DNA of 51,128 bases from an uncultured Clostridium sp. (lineage in GTDB: Bacteria; Bacillota; Clostridia; TANB77; CAG-508), in NCBI GenBank assembly GCA_900553125.1, contig USCB01000010.1:1-51128 (forward strand), in the 5' to 3' direction. Positions 7,371 through 15,240 of the stretch are shown one piece after another. The notes beneath the pieces are model-generated. The model did no database searches, was not told where the DNA came from, and was given only the letters and a program-made list of their open reading frames with translations. The stretch's first letter is position 1, and the number at the start of each line of letters is the position of its first letter. The position numbers were made by a program, and so were the translations under genes.

Positions 7371-8609
7371 TTACTTATGTATCTCAAAAACATCCTTGCT
7401 TTCACCACAAACCGGGCAAACCCAATTATCTGGTAAATCCTCAAAATTAGTTCCAGGTGCAATACCTGCCTTTTCATTTCCTGTTTTAGGGTTATAAATA
7501 TATTTACAAACCCCACATTCATATTTTTCGCCTTTTTCGCTTTTTTCTGTTAAAAAGTTTCTATATCCTAAGAATAATGCTGCTATTACCATAAGCAAAA
7601 ATGATAATGCTTTCCAAATTCCGCTTTCTAATAATATTATTGCAAAAAGTCCTAAAGCGGCACTCATTGCGTACATTACTAAAACTGCTTGTTTTTGTGA
7701 AAATCCTTTTGCTAATAATCTATGATGTAAATGTCCTTTATCTGCTTTAAATATTGCTTTTATTGATTTTCCTTTTACCATTCTTCTAATTATTGCCCAA
7801 ACGACATCAAATATTGGAAGTCCAAGTACTAGCATAGGAAGTGCTATTACTACAGCTGTATATGTTTTTGCTATTCCTAAAATTGATACTATTGAAAGTA
7901 TGTATCCTAAAAAGTTTGAACCTGTATCACCTATAAATGTTTTTGCTGGCGAAAAGTTAAATGGTAAAAATCCAACTAATGCTCCAATTAGTGATGTTAT
8001 CATAAGAATTGCTATCATTGGTGAATAGTTTAGTGCAAATATTATCAATAATGATATACATGATATTAGTGCTATTCCAGATGATAAGCCATCTAGTCCA
8101 TCTATTAAATTTATTGCATTTGTAATTCCTATTATCCAAATTACTGTCACAATCATTGATATTTCATTTGCTAGTTCTGTATTTTGTATAAATGGAATAT
8201 CAGATGCACTTATTTGTATGCCAAATGCTACTGCAACAATTGCTGCCAAAGCCTGTCCAAATAGTTTTTGCAAAGGTTTTAGTGTTTTAGTATCATCTAT
8301 TATACCAGTTATTGTAATTATTATTACCCCTAAGCCTACTCCTATTAATTTCTTAAAATATGAATTTTCATCAAATAAGCTTATACTTCCTTCTATGTTC
8401 ATTACAGAAATTAAATATATTAGAGATATTGCAAAACCTGTAATTACTGCAAGTCCGCCTAGTTTTGGTATTGATTTTTTTCTCATTCTTCTGTCATCTT
8501 TTGGAATATCTATTGCTCCTATTTTTTCTGCTATTTTTATAGAATATGGTGTTACCATAAATGATACTATAAATGCTAATAGGAATGATATTGCTATATT
8601 TCCCCACAC
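7371..8609 (-). CDS. Polyprenyl-phosphate N-acetylaminosugar-1-phosphate transferase (MraY/WecA/TagO family) with C-terminal rubredoxin domain
   Basis: Residues 1-355 form a multi-helix membrane enzyme of the WecA/TagO type, which moves a sugar-1-phosphate onto undecaprenyl phosphate to start wall or capsule polymer synthesis. Motifs include the GIDIPKDDRRMRKK-like loop, GIIDDTKTLKPLQK, NAINLIDGLDGLSSG, FIGDTGSNFLGY and the HLHHRLL loop. Residues 363-412 form a complete rubredoxin with CGVC (365, 368) and CPVC (398, 401) and PGTNFEDLPDNWVCP between. The fusion is one uninterrupted frame. The start is GTG with GGAGG 8 nt upstream, 13 nt after rpiB. Gram-positive TagO proteins usually lack such a tail. 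Confidence 0.88.
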   Translation of the reverse strand: MWGNIAISFLLAFIVSFMVTPYSIKIAEKIGAIDIPKDDRRMRKKSIPKLGGLAVITGFAISLIYLISVMNIEGSISLFDENSYFKKLIGVGLGVIIITITGIIDDTKTLKPLQKLFGQALAAIVAVAFGIQISASDIPFIQNTELANEISMIVTVIWIIGITNAINLIDGLDGLSSGIALISCISLLIIFALNYSPMIAILMITSLIGALVGFLPFNFSPAKTFIGDTGSNFLGYILSIVSILGIAKTYTAVVIALPMLVLGLPIFDVVWAIIRRMVKGKSIKAIFKADKGHLHHRLLAKGFSQKQAVLVMYAMSAALGLFAIILLESGIWKALSFLLMVIAALFLGYRNFLTEKSEKGEKYECGVCKYIYNPKTGNEKAGIAPGTNFEDLPDNWVCPVCGESKDVFEIHK

Positions 8610-8621
8610 AGCCTTTTCCTC

Positions 8622-9068
8622 CTATTTCATATTTTCCTTTTCTATTTTATTTATCATTTCTATTCTTTCTTGGTATCTTCCTCCTTTAAATTCAGTACCA
8701 AGCCACATTCTAATTATTTTTATAGCCTCTTCTATTTTTGTATTATTTCCACTTATTGTTATTACGTTTATATCATCATCTGCTTTTGCAAATTTAGCCT
8801 CATTTTCATTTATGACTAAACCTGCTCTTATTCCTTTGAATTTGTTTGCAACAATCGTCATTCCACATCCTGATTTGCATAATAATATACCTTTATCACA
8901 TTCATTTGATTGAATTGATTCTGCTACTTTTTTTGCGTAAATTGGATAATCTGTTCTTTCTTCTGAATCTGTTCCAAAATCTTTATATTCAATTTGTATT
9001 TCCTCTAAATATTTCTTGATTTCTTCTTTTAATTTGTACCCTCCATGGTCACTTCCTATTGCTATCAT
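8622..9068 (-). CDS. rpiB: Ribose-5-phosphate isomerase B
   Basis: RpiB interconverts ribose-5-phosphate and ribulose-5-phosphate in the pentose phosphate pathway. The 148-residue cytosolic protein has MIAIGSDHGGYKLKEEI at the N-terminus, DFGTDSEERTDYP, and the active-site cysteine region LLCKSGCGMTIVANKFKGIRA. The tail GGRYQERIEMI is also typical. GGAGG precedes the ATG. It is the first gene of a two-gene unit with the rubredoxin fusion transferase, a pairing common in Firmicutes. Confidence 0.93.
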   Translation of the reverse strand: MIAIGSDHGGYKLKEEIKKYLEEIQIEYKDFGTDSEERTDYPIYAKKVAESIQSNECDKGILLCKSGCGMTIVANKFKGIRAGLVINENEAKFAKADDDINVITISGNNTKIEEAIKIIRMWLGTEFKGGRYQERIEMINKIEKENMK

Positions 9069-9098
9069 ATCGGCTCCTCCTTTGATTTTTTCTTTTTT

Positions 9099-9127
9099 AC
9101 TATAGCATATTTTATGTAATAATTCAA
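9099..9127 (-). promoter_or_regulatory. Sigma-A-type promoter of rpiB
   Basis: On the minus strand TTGAAT, a 17-nt spacer and TATAGT lie about 30 nt upstream of the rpiB start. Confidence 0.6.
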
Positions 9128-9159
9128 TACAATGGTAAAAAATTCATGCAATTCATTGG

Positions 9160-9257
9160 AAAAATTAAAACTGTAGAAACAAACTCAAGTGGATACTAAT
9201 TAATTCAGGATTATTAATTAGTATCCACTTGAGTCTGTCTCTACAGTTTTAGTTTTT
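9160..9257. repeat. Long imperfect hairpin between divergent genes
   Basis: Arms 9160-9204 and 9213-9257 pair over 45 nt with three differences around an 8-nt loop. It lies between the divergent rpiB and HAD promoters, so a terminator role is unlikely. The sequence is unrelated to the GGGACCGGGTC repeat family. It could be a separate palindromic mobile element or a regulatory structure. Confidence 0.75.
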
Positions 9258-9288
9258 ATTACGAATTACAGTTCACTTGCATACACCC

Positions 9289-9317
9289 TTGACTTGAAAT
9301 CTCCTTTGTGCTAATAT
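9289..9317 (+). promoter_or_regulatory. Sigma-A-type promoter of the HAD-yvcK unit
   Basis: TTGACT, a 17-nt spacer and TAATAT lie about 32 nt upstream of the HAD gene start. Confidence 0.7.
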
Positions 9318-9348
9318 ATAAAAAGTTTTAAAATTTTAGGAGGCACAA

Positions 9349-9975
9349 ATGAATTTTTTTATAGATTTTGACCATACACTATATAACACACCACTGCTTA
9401 CTAGGGATATGTTAAGCTCTCTGGCTTTATATATATCAAAAATATCAGCCAAAGATTATAATAAAATCCTTGAAAATTTAAAAGAAAAATTCAAAAGAGG
9501 GACAAATAATATTTATGATATATACAAATTAATACAATATTTTACACCTCAATATGATTATGATATAAATGAAGCTACAGATATAATAAATAAAGTAATT
9601 TCAAATGGAAAACAATATCTATTTTCAGACAGTATTCCATTTTTAAAAGCTCTAAAAGAACAAAATCATAAAATATACATACTCTCATATAATGAAAATG
9701 AGGTATATTTTCAAACTGTAAAGATAGCAGGCTCTGGTTTATTACCATTTGTAGATGGAGTTTTCCCGACAACCTCTTTAAAAGGAAACATACCTATTGA
9801 CTTTCCAAAATGTATATTTATTGATGATAAACCAAAAGATTTAATATCAATTTATCAAAATCATCCTTTTAAAATTTTTAGAATTAGACGTGAAAATGAT
9901 ACATACTCAAGAATAGAAACCAACCTTCCTATTCCAGAATTTACAAGTTTAGCCGATTTGCTGGCAAACCTATAA
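9349..9975 (+). CDS. HAD-superfamily hydrolase
   Basis: This 208-residue cytosolic protein has the four HAD motifs. Motif I is the nucleophile segment FIDFDHTLYNT at residues 4-14. Motif II is ILSYNE near 120. Motif III lysine is in TSLKGNI near 145, and motif IV is FIDDKPKD near 157-165. A helical cap lies at about 20-95. Substrate specificity cannot be predicted; phosphoglycolate- or nucleotide-type monophosphatases are possible. AGGAGG precedes the ATG. It is followed after 36 nt by yvcK and probably shares its transcript. Confidence 0.85.
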   Translation: MNFFIDFDHTLYNTPLLTRDMLSSLALYISKISAKDYNKILENLKEKFKRGTNNIYDIYKLIQYFTPQYDYDINEATDIINKVISNGKQYLFSDSIPFLKALKEQNHKIYILSYNENEVYFQTVKIAGSGLLPFVDGVFPTTSLKGNIPIDFPKCIFIDDKPKDLISIYQNHPFKIFRIRRENDTYSRIETNLPIPEFTSLADLLANL

Positions 9976-10011
9976 AATAAATATACATAGCAAATAATGG
10001 AGGAATAAAAT

Positions 10012-10968
10012 ATGCAAAGAAAAAAAATAGTACTTTTAGGTGGAGGTACAGGGGCTTCTACCATTTTAAGAGGTTTAAAATATTTCCCTGTTGATATAAC
10101 AGCTGTAATTACTGTTTCTGATAATGGACGTAGCACTGGTAGATTGCGTAAAGAATTTTATACGCCAGCAGTTGGAGATATACGTCATGTTTTAAGCAAT
10201 TTGTCTACTCTTCCAAGTGAAGTAAAAGACATTATGGAATATAGAATGTCTACATATAGTGATTTAAACGGTCATTCCATGGGTAATTTAATTTTAACAT
10301 CACTTTATAAAAAAACTGGTAGTTTGAAAACAAGTATTGAATATTTTAGTAAACTTTTAAGAGTTGAACACACCGTTCTTCCACTTTCCGAAGATTATCT
10401 AACATTGATGGGAGAAACTGTTGATGGAGAAATTATTGAAGGTGAAGAAGAAATTACTCAAGCTAATAAACAATATAAAAGAATCTTTTACAAAGAAGAA
10501 CCTACAATCTTTCCTGAGGTCTTCGATGCGATTGCAGACGCTGATTTAATTATTTTAAGCATGGGAAGTCTTTATACTAGTTTACTTCCACATCTTATTT
10601 GCAAAGATGTTGTTGATAGCATTAATAAGTCAAAAGCCAAAGTTATGTACGTTTGTAATGCTATGACTCAACCTGGCGAAACCGATAATTTTGGAGTTAG
10701 CGACCATATGAAAACCCTAGAAAAATATTTAGGTAAAGATGCTGTTGACTGTGTTATTGTTAGTAATACTATTCTTCCTAAAGAAATTCTTGATAAATAT
10801 TCTAGAGAAGAAGAAAAGGATTTAGTTAAAATTGATTATGAAAATATGAAAGATGCAAGTTATGAAGTTTTAGAAGATGACTTACTTGTTACTGATGATG
10901 GTACAATTAAACATGATAGTTTAAAATTAAGTTCTATGATTTTTTCTTATCTGATGAGGAAAAATTAA
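10012..10968 (+). CDS. yvcK: YvcK/CofD-like gluconeogenesis factor
   Basis: YvcK proteins bind UDP-GlcNAc-type nucleotides and are needed in Bacillus for growth on gluconeogenic carbon and for normal localisation of peptidoglycan enzymes. The 318-residue protein begins with the nucleotide-binding loop VLLGGGTGASTILRGL. It contains VSDNGRSTGRLRKEF, PAVGDIRHVL, HSMGNLIL and CNAMTQPGETDNF, all typical of the family. TGGAGG precedes the ATG. The usual partners rapZ and whiA are not adjacent in the window. Confidence 0.92.
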   Translation: MQRKKIVLLGGGTGASTILRGLKYFPVDITAVITVSDNGRSTGRLRKEFYTPAVGDIRHVLSNLSTLPSEVKDIMEYRMSTYSDLNGHSMGNLILTSLYKKTGSLKTSIEYFSKLLRVEHTVLPLSEDYLTLMGETVDGEIIEGEEEITQANKQYKRIFYKEEPTIFPEVFDAIADADLIILSMGSLYTSLLPHLICKDVVDSINKSKAKVMYVCNAMTQPGETDNFGVSDHMKTLEKYLGKDAVDCVIVSNTILPKEILDKYSREEEKDLVKIDYENMKDASYEVLEDDLLVTDDGTIKHDSLKLSSMIFSYLMRKN

Positions 10969-10976
10969 AAAAATGC

Positions 10977-11005
10977 TTGCCAAACCCACTATTTTGTGCT
11001 AAAAT
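10977..11005 (+). promoter_or_regulatory. Sigma-A-type promoter of rpsT
   Basis: TTGCCA, a 17-nt spacer and TAAAAT lie about 43 nt upstream of the rpsT ATG, just after the yvcK stop. Confidence 0.65.
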
Positions 11006-11012
11006 AGTGGGT
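10984..11012 (+). promoter_or_regulatory. Palindrome covering the rpsT promoter
   Basis: A perfect 12-bp inverted repeat (ACCCACTATTTT and AAAATAGTGGGT, loop GTGCT) covers the spacer and -10 of the rpsT promoter. It could be an operator, or a hairpin ending the yvcK transcript. No clean T-run follows it. Confidence 0.5.
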
Positions 11013-11047
11013 GTTATAAATTAAAAGGACTAAAGGAGGTGCAACAG

Positions 11048-11314
11048 ATGCCAAACATAAAATCAGCTAAAAAAAGAGTTAAAATAATTGAAAAGAAAAC
11101 ATTAAGAAATAACATGATAAAATCAGGATATAAATCAGCTGTAAGAAAGTTCGAAGAAGCAATCGAAGCTGGAAAAATAGACGAAGCAAAAGTTCTATTC
11201 TCACAAGCTACAAAAAAAATCGACCAAGCTTGCACAAAAGGTGTTTTAGTAAAAAATACAGCAGCTAGAAAAAAATCTAATTTAGCTAAAAAATTAAATG
11301 CAGCTATGGCTTAA
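11048..11314 (+). CDS. rpsT: 30S ribosomal protein S20
   Basis: S20 is a small helical protein that binds 16S rRNA early in 30S assembly. The 88-residue product MPNIKSAKKRVKI... with KSGYKSAVRKFEEAI, ATKKIDQACTKGVLVKNTAARKK in two parts and a LNAAMA tail is typical. An upstream in-frame GTG at 11039 lies within the AAAGGAGGTG ribosome-binding site and is not the start. It is monocistronic, with its own promoter and terminator. Confidence 0.95.
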   Translation: MPNIKSAKKRVKIIEKKTLRNNMIKSGYKSAVRKFEEAIEAGKIDEAKVLFSQATKKIDQACTKGVLVKNTAARKKSNLAKKLNAAMA

Positions 11315-11390
11315 TTATAAATTGATTAATCGGCCGTATATTAATTAGTTAATTTATAATTTTAAAAGATTATGCATAGTTTTTTAAAAT

Positions 11391-11416
11391 GAAATCACTT
11401 AGGTGGTTTCTTTTTT
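11391..11416 (+). terminator. Rho-independent terminator of rpsT
   Basis: GAAATCAC, a 4-nt loop and GTGGTTTC form the stem (one wobble), followed by six T. Confidence 0.75.
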
Positions 11417-11420
11417 ATAT

Positions 11421-11456
11421 AAAAATGAGATGGATTTTTTCTTCCATCTCATTTTT
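11421..11456 (-). terminator. Terminator of the trmFO-polysaccharide-bofA operon
   Basis: A perfect 14-bp stem (11421-11434 with 11443-11456) has A/T runs at both ends, so it may also act on the plus strand. It lies 27 nt after the bofA stop. Confidence 0.75.
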
Positions 11457-11483
11457 TCATCATACCTCTAAAATATTTTTTAA

Positions 11484-11735
11484 TTACATAACTATTTGAA
11501 GCAATATCACAAGCACAACTCCCGGTACTCCAAAAATACCAACAATCAAAGAAGTTAGCCAAGTAATATTAAGTACAAAGCCAAAACTTGCACCTACTAA
11601 ATTAATTAAAAATAAAACTACTCCTCCTACAAAAGCATTAATCATAAGTTTAATTATAATTTTTACTGGTACTGCTATAATTTTTAAAACTATATATAAA
11701 ACAATTAGTGCAACTAAAAAGCTTAAATATTCCAT
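11484..11735 (-). CDS. bofA: Pro-sigma-K processing inhibitor BofA-like protein
   Basis: BofA family proteins hold the SpoIVFB protease inactive in the outer forespore membrane until the sigma-K checkpoint in Bacillus. This 83-residue protein is almost entirely hydrophobic. It carries the family core NAFVGGVVLFLINLVG near residues 33-48 and the C-terminal GIFGVPGVVLVILL. It is the last gene of the trmFO-glycosyltransferase operon. Its presence, with YtaF, suggests a spore-forming host. The exact role in Clostridia, where the sigma-K checkpoint differs, is uncertain. Confidence 0.8.
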   Translation of the reverse strand: MEYLSFLVALIVLYIVLKIIAVPVKIIIKLMINAFVGGVVLFLINLVGASFGFVLNITWLTSLIVGIFGVPGVVLVILLQIVM

Positions 11736-11755
11736 TTTTATTTATCTCCTTTTCA

Positions 11756-12640
11756 TTAAAATTTCTTACTTTTCATAATTCCCGGCACATACAAAAGTCT
11801 ATATAAACTTTTATTTAATTTATCTTTCATAAAACTATCATCAAATTTATTATTTGTCAAATAACTAAATAAAATATAATGTTTAATAGCATATAATCTC
11901 TTACTAAATAATACTCCATCCATCTCCTTAGATAAAATTTCTTTAAAATACATATAATATCCCAAAGGAGATTCCTTAAATGTCTTATTTATATTTTTAG
12001 TATAACCACCTTCAATATAGCTTCCCTGCTCTATTACTTCATTTATAGCAATCACTTTATATTTTTCATCCATTTTATGATACATTCTAGATTCTGTTAT
12101 AAATTTCTCATTATGTTCTAATTGATGTGAATACATTTTTCTTATTTTACTATTAAAAACAATTATTTTTTCACCCTGAACATCATCCTTAAAATACAAA
12201 TCAAACATTGTGGTTATTTGTTCTTGACTTTTAAATTCTTCTCCACTTATTTTACCATCATTTTCTTTTTTCAAAAATACCATTGCATATAAATTTTCAT
12301 TTTCTAATAATTTATTTGCATTTTTTTTGATTTTTTCAAATGCATCTGATACAAAATAATCATCTGAATCACAATCTATGATTAAATTTCCAGTGGCTAA
12401 TTTTACTGCTTCATTTATTGCAGACATTTTTCCATTATTTTTTTGATAATAATATATAATTGGTATAATATTTTCATCTTTAAATTTTTTTACAAATGTT
12501 TTTGTATCATCAGTTGAACCGTCATCTACTATTATCCACTCACAATTTAGATTGTACTTTAAATTTTCTTTTATGCTATCATATAATTTTTGGAGGTATT
12601 TTCCTCTATTATATGTTGCAGTTAATATGCTTAGTTTCAT
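11756..12640 (-). CDS. Family 2 glycosyltransferase (GT-A fold)
   Basis: The 294-residue protein starts with the GT2 signature MKLSILTATYNRGKYLQKLYDS. The nucleotide-binding motifs WIIVDDGSTDDT near residue 38 and IIDCDSDDYF near 90 follow, the latter the metal-binding DXD. No membrane helices are seen, so it is probably a peripheral cytosolic transferase adding a sugar to a lipid-linked surface polysaccharide. The acceptor and sugar are unknown. GGGAG precedes the ATG. A palindromic repeat separates it from the GT4 gene upstream. Confidence 0.85.
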   Translation of the reverse strand: MKLSILTATYNRGKYLQKLYDSIKENLKYNLNCEWIIVDDGSTDDTKTFVKKFKDENIIPIIYYYQKNNGKMSAINEAVKLATGNLIIDCDSDDYFVSDAFEKIKKNANKLLENENLYAMVFLKKENDGKISGEEFKSQEQITTMFDLYFKDDVQGEKIIVFNSKIRKMYSHQLEHNEKFITESRMYHKMDEKYKVIAINEVIEQGSYIEGGYTKNINKTFKESPLGYYMYFKEILSKEMDGVLFSKRLYAIKHYILFSYLTNNKFDDSFMKDKLNKSLYRLLYVPGIMKSKKF

Positions 12641-12657
12641 TTTTTCTCCCTTTTTTT

Positions 12658-12702
12658 GGATTGGGGACGGTTCTTTTTCGGAAAAAGAACCGTCCCCAAT
12701 CC
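12658..12702. repeat. Palindromic intergenic repeat (GGGGACGGTTC subfamily)
   Basis: Arms 12658-12679 and 12681-12702 form a perfect 22-bp inverted repeat with almost no loop. It ends 5 nt from the GT4 stop (12707) and lies just before the ribosome-binding site of the next gene. Confidence 0.9.
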
Positions 12703-12706
12703 GAAA

Positions 12707-13810
12707 TTATAAAATCCTTTTTATTTCATCTAATAAAAATTCATTATCAAAACTACCTTCACTATCATCAAAGACAACATTTTCCTGAATTACTTGTTTC
12801 AATCCCTCATAAATTGCATCTTTCGAATTTTGTAAAATTAATTTTGGTAGATAGCCTTTTACCGCTTCTTTTGCCGCAGTATCTGTGATAATTATTTTTT
12901 TGTTTAAAATCTTTGCTTCATCAATAACCATTCCATAACCCTCAAATTTTGAAAGCAACGCAAAATAATCTGCTCTTTTTATATATGGATACGGATTTTC
13001 TCTTTTTCCCATAAGTTTAAAAGTATCTTCTACCTTAAGTTCCTTTATTTGATTTTGTAGATTTTCCTTTTCAGGGCCATCTCCTATTACATAAATATTA
13101 TGCATAATTCCATCATCTATAAGTCTTTTATGAACATTTATTAACCTATCAATCGCCTTTTGTTCTACAAGCCTTGCAACTGTAATGATAGATGGTATAT
13201 TTTTATCTATATATTCTTGTCCAATTTCAGCTTTAGATTTTTCTATTATTCTGTCTTTATCTATATAATTATAAATTACCGCTTCTTTTTGACCTAAATT
13301 AGGAATACCACTATATATCCTATTAAATGAGTTCTCATTATCTTTACTTACAAATATTATTTTATCATATTTGCTATAAATTTTTTTATCAACTTTAAGT
13401 TTTAATTTTGCCTTAAAATTATCTCCAAAAACTTTTGCTATATCATTATGTACCCATACAATTTTCTTATTTGATTTACCATATTTAAAAATTCTTGTAA
13501 TTGGTCCCTCTAGAAAGGCTATTTCAACATCAAATTTTCCTTGTATATATTTTTTGTATATAGATTTTCCACTTATTAATACTTTTATGGGGATAATTTT
13601 CTTCTTGATTTTGCTCATTTCCTCATAAGAATTATCATATAGTTGTATTATTTTTATTTTATTTGATAATTCTTTTTCAAAGGCTCCTTTTCCATATAGT
13701 GTAAATATTGTTATATCATATTCATCTTGTAATTTATTTACTATATCTACTAAAACTCGCTCTGCTCCACCTATTCCTAGGCTAGTTATTCCAAATACTA
13801 TTTTTTTCAT
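12707..13810 (-). CDS. Family 4 glycosyltransferase (GT-B fold)
   Basis: The 367-residue protein has the GT4 N-terminus KKIVFGITSLGIGGAERVLVD. Its C-terminal donor domain includes ITVARLVEQKAIDRLI near residue 210, VIGDGPEKENLQ, and the EX7E-type region SKFEGYGMVIDEAKIL near 300. It likely transfers a hexose from a nucleotide sugar in surface polysaccharide assembly. The open frame extends upstream to 13873 through a repeat element, but ATG 13810 has AAAGGAAG and begins the conserved domain. Its start lies inside the 3' end of the ligase-like gene. Confidence 0.85.
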   Translation of the reverse strand: MKKIVFGITSLGIGGAERVLVDIVNKLQDEYDITIFTLYGKGAFEKELSNKIKIIQLYDNSYEEMSKIKKKIIPIKVLISGKSIYKKYIQGKFDVEIAFLEGPITRIFKYGKSNKKIVWVHNDIAKVFGDNFKAKLKLKVDKKIYSKYDKIIFVSKDNENSFNRIYSGIPNLGQKEAVIYNYIDKDRIIEKSKAEIGQEYIDKNIPSIITVARLVEQKAIDRLINVHKRLIDDGIMHNIYVIGDGPEKENLQNQIKELKVEDTFKLMGKRENPYPYIKRADYFALLSKFEGYGMVIDEAKILNKKIIITDTAAKEAVKGYLPKLILQNSKDAIYEGLKQVIQENVVFDDSEGSFDNEFLLDEIKRIL

Positions 13811-15227
13811 TTTCTTCCTTTCTTGCCTTTTGTTCATTTTGGGACCAAAAAGAACCGACCCCAATGGTCCCACTTGTACATAAAATTATTACCATTGTCA
13901 TGCTTGATAAATTGAAAAATACATATCCTGAAAAACAGGATAAACCAACAGCTAATAACATGCCAAATAAATTCATAACTGTATCAATCTTTATTTCTTT
14001 TCTATTTTTCAATGCCTGCCAAATAGCTCCTCCAATTATTACTGCAAATGGTCCAAAGTATAGAATAAATCCTATTACTCCAAAATTGCAAATAAAAGCT
14101 GGTAATTCCATTTCCATAACAAGCTCTCCAGTTTGATTTTTATATCCATTTCCAAATAATATTAATAATGGATTTTTCTGCTCTTTAACCAAAATTATAT
14201 TATAAATAAGCTGTTGTTTTCTTAAATTTACATTTGATAGATTTGTTTTTTTAGCATAGTCACAGAATTTTACTATCGCTCTTTTTTCTGCCTCTGACAT
14301 ATAATTTTCTTCTATAGTGCCACTTTGTATCTTTTTATAAATATTTAATATATCTCCTGTAACAAATCTTGCTTCCCCAGTTTCTTCATCTACATTTGTT
14401 ATTTCATTTTGCTTTAATAGTTTTCTTCTTTCTATTGTTTGTGAACCAAGTATTGTGATCAATATAATTGCAATTATTATAAATACAGAAACTATAATTA
14501 TTTGTTTTTTGCTAAATTTTACGTTATCTCGAATATTTATTATAAACTTTCCTAGTATAAATGTTGCTACAATTAGTGCAAATCCAAATAGTCCTGTTCT
14601 CATTCCAGATAACATAGTAAGATATATTCCAGTAAATATTATTAATATTAATTTTTTCCAATCTTTTAGCTTAAAATCTCCAAATATTATACATAATCCT
14701 AATAGTAAAACTGTACATAAGCTGTTTCCAGATTCGAAATAGCCTTTATATCCAATTTCCTCTAAATATGTATGTGATGATGTTTTGGTTATTATCGAAA
14801 AATATAATGATATTATGTATATCGCTACACTTATTAATACTGATTTTTGAAGTTTGCCTTTATCTTTTATAACAGTAAAAAACAAATACAAATTCATTAT
14901 CATCATTCCATAATTTATCAAATACTGCATTTCATTTGTTATATTTCCATAAGAACTTCCATTGTGTAATTTTTGAAATATTATTAAATGGATTGCTGAA
15001 TATATTAAATATACAAGTCCTGCTAATATTTTTTTGCCTTTGTTCTTCTCCTTAAAAAATAAAATTACAAATACAATACAAGGTATTAATGGCCTTAATA
15101 AGGTTGTTGGAGATATTGATGTATCAAAATAATTTCTAAATAAAAAACTTATTATATCAAGTAACGGACAAAATATTACAAATAAATACATTAAATTTTC
15201 AAGAGTAAGTTTTTCCTTTATTTTCAT
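13782..15227 (-). CDS. O-antigen ligase-like polysaccharide polymerase/ligase
   Basis: This 481-residue protein has roughly ten or more predicted membrane helices and a long loop at about 275-350. It contains NPLLILFGNGYKNQTGEL, consistent with the Wzy/O-antigen ligase (Wzy_C-like) family. It is likely to polymerise or ligate the glycan made by the neighbouring transferases at the outer membrane face. The last 26 or so residues (GVGSFWSQNEQKARKEE...) are translated from a repeat unit and from the start of the GT4 gene, so the natural C-terminus was probably altered by repeat insertion. AGGAGGG precedes the ATG. Confidence 0.75.
   Translation of the reverse strand: MKIKEKLTLENLMYLFVIFCPLLDIISFLFRNYFDTSISPTTLLRPLIPCIVFVILFFKEKNKGKKILAGLVYLIYSAIHLIIFQKLHNGSSYGNITNEMQYLINYGMMIMNLYLFFTVIKDKGKLQKSVLISVAIYIISLYFSIITKTSSHTYLEEIGYKGYFESGNSLCTVLLLGLCIIFGDFKLKDWKKLILIIFTGIYLTMLSGMRTGLFGFALIVATFILGKFIINIRDNVKFSKKQIIIVSVFIIIAIILITILGSQTIERRKLLKQNEITNVDEETGEARFVTGDILNIYKKIQSGTIEENYMSEAEKRAIVKFCDYAKKTNLSNVNLRKQQLIYNIILVKEQKNPLLILFGNGYKNQTGELVMEMELPAFICNFGVIGFILYFGPFAVIIGGAIWQALKNRKEIKIDTVMNLFGMLLAVGLSCFSGYVFFNLSSMTMVIILCTSGTIGVGSFWSQNEQKARKEENEKNSIWNN
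13840..13872. repeat. Short repeat unit inside the ligase 3' end (GGGGTCGGTTC subfamily)
   Basis: A single unit (GGACCAAAAAGAACCGACCC core) is bounded by the 8-bp inverted repeat TGGGACCA/TGGTCCCA (13840-13847, 13865-13872). It matches one arm of the 39555-39649 repeat and is read through as coding sequence. Confidence 0.8.
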
Positions 15228-15240
15228 TTATTGCCCTCCT

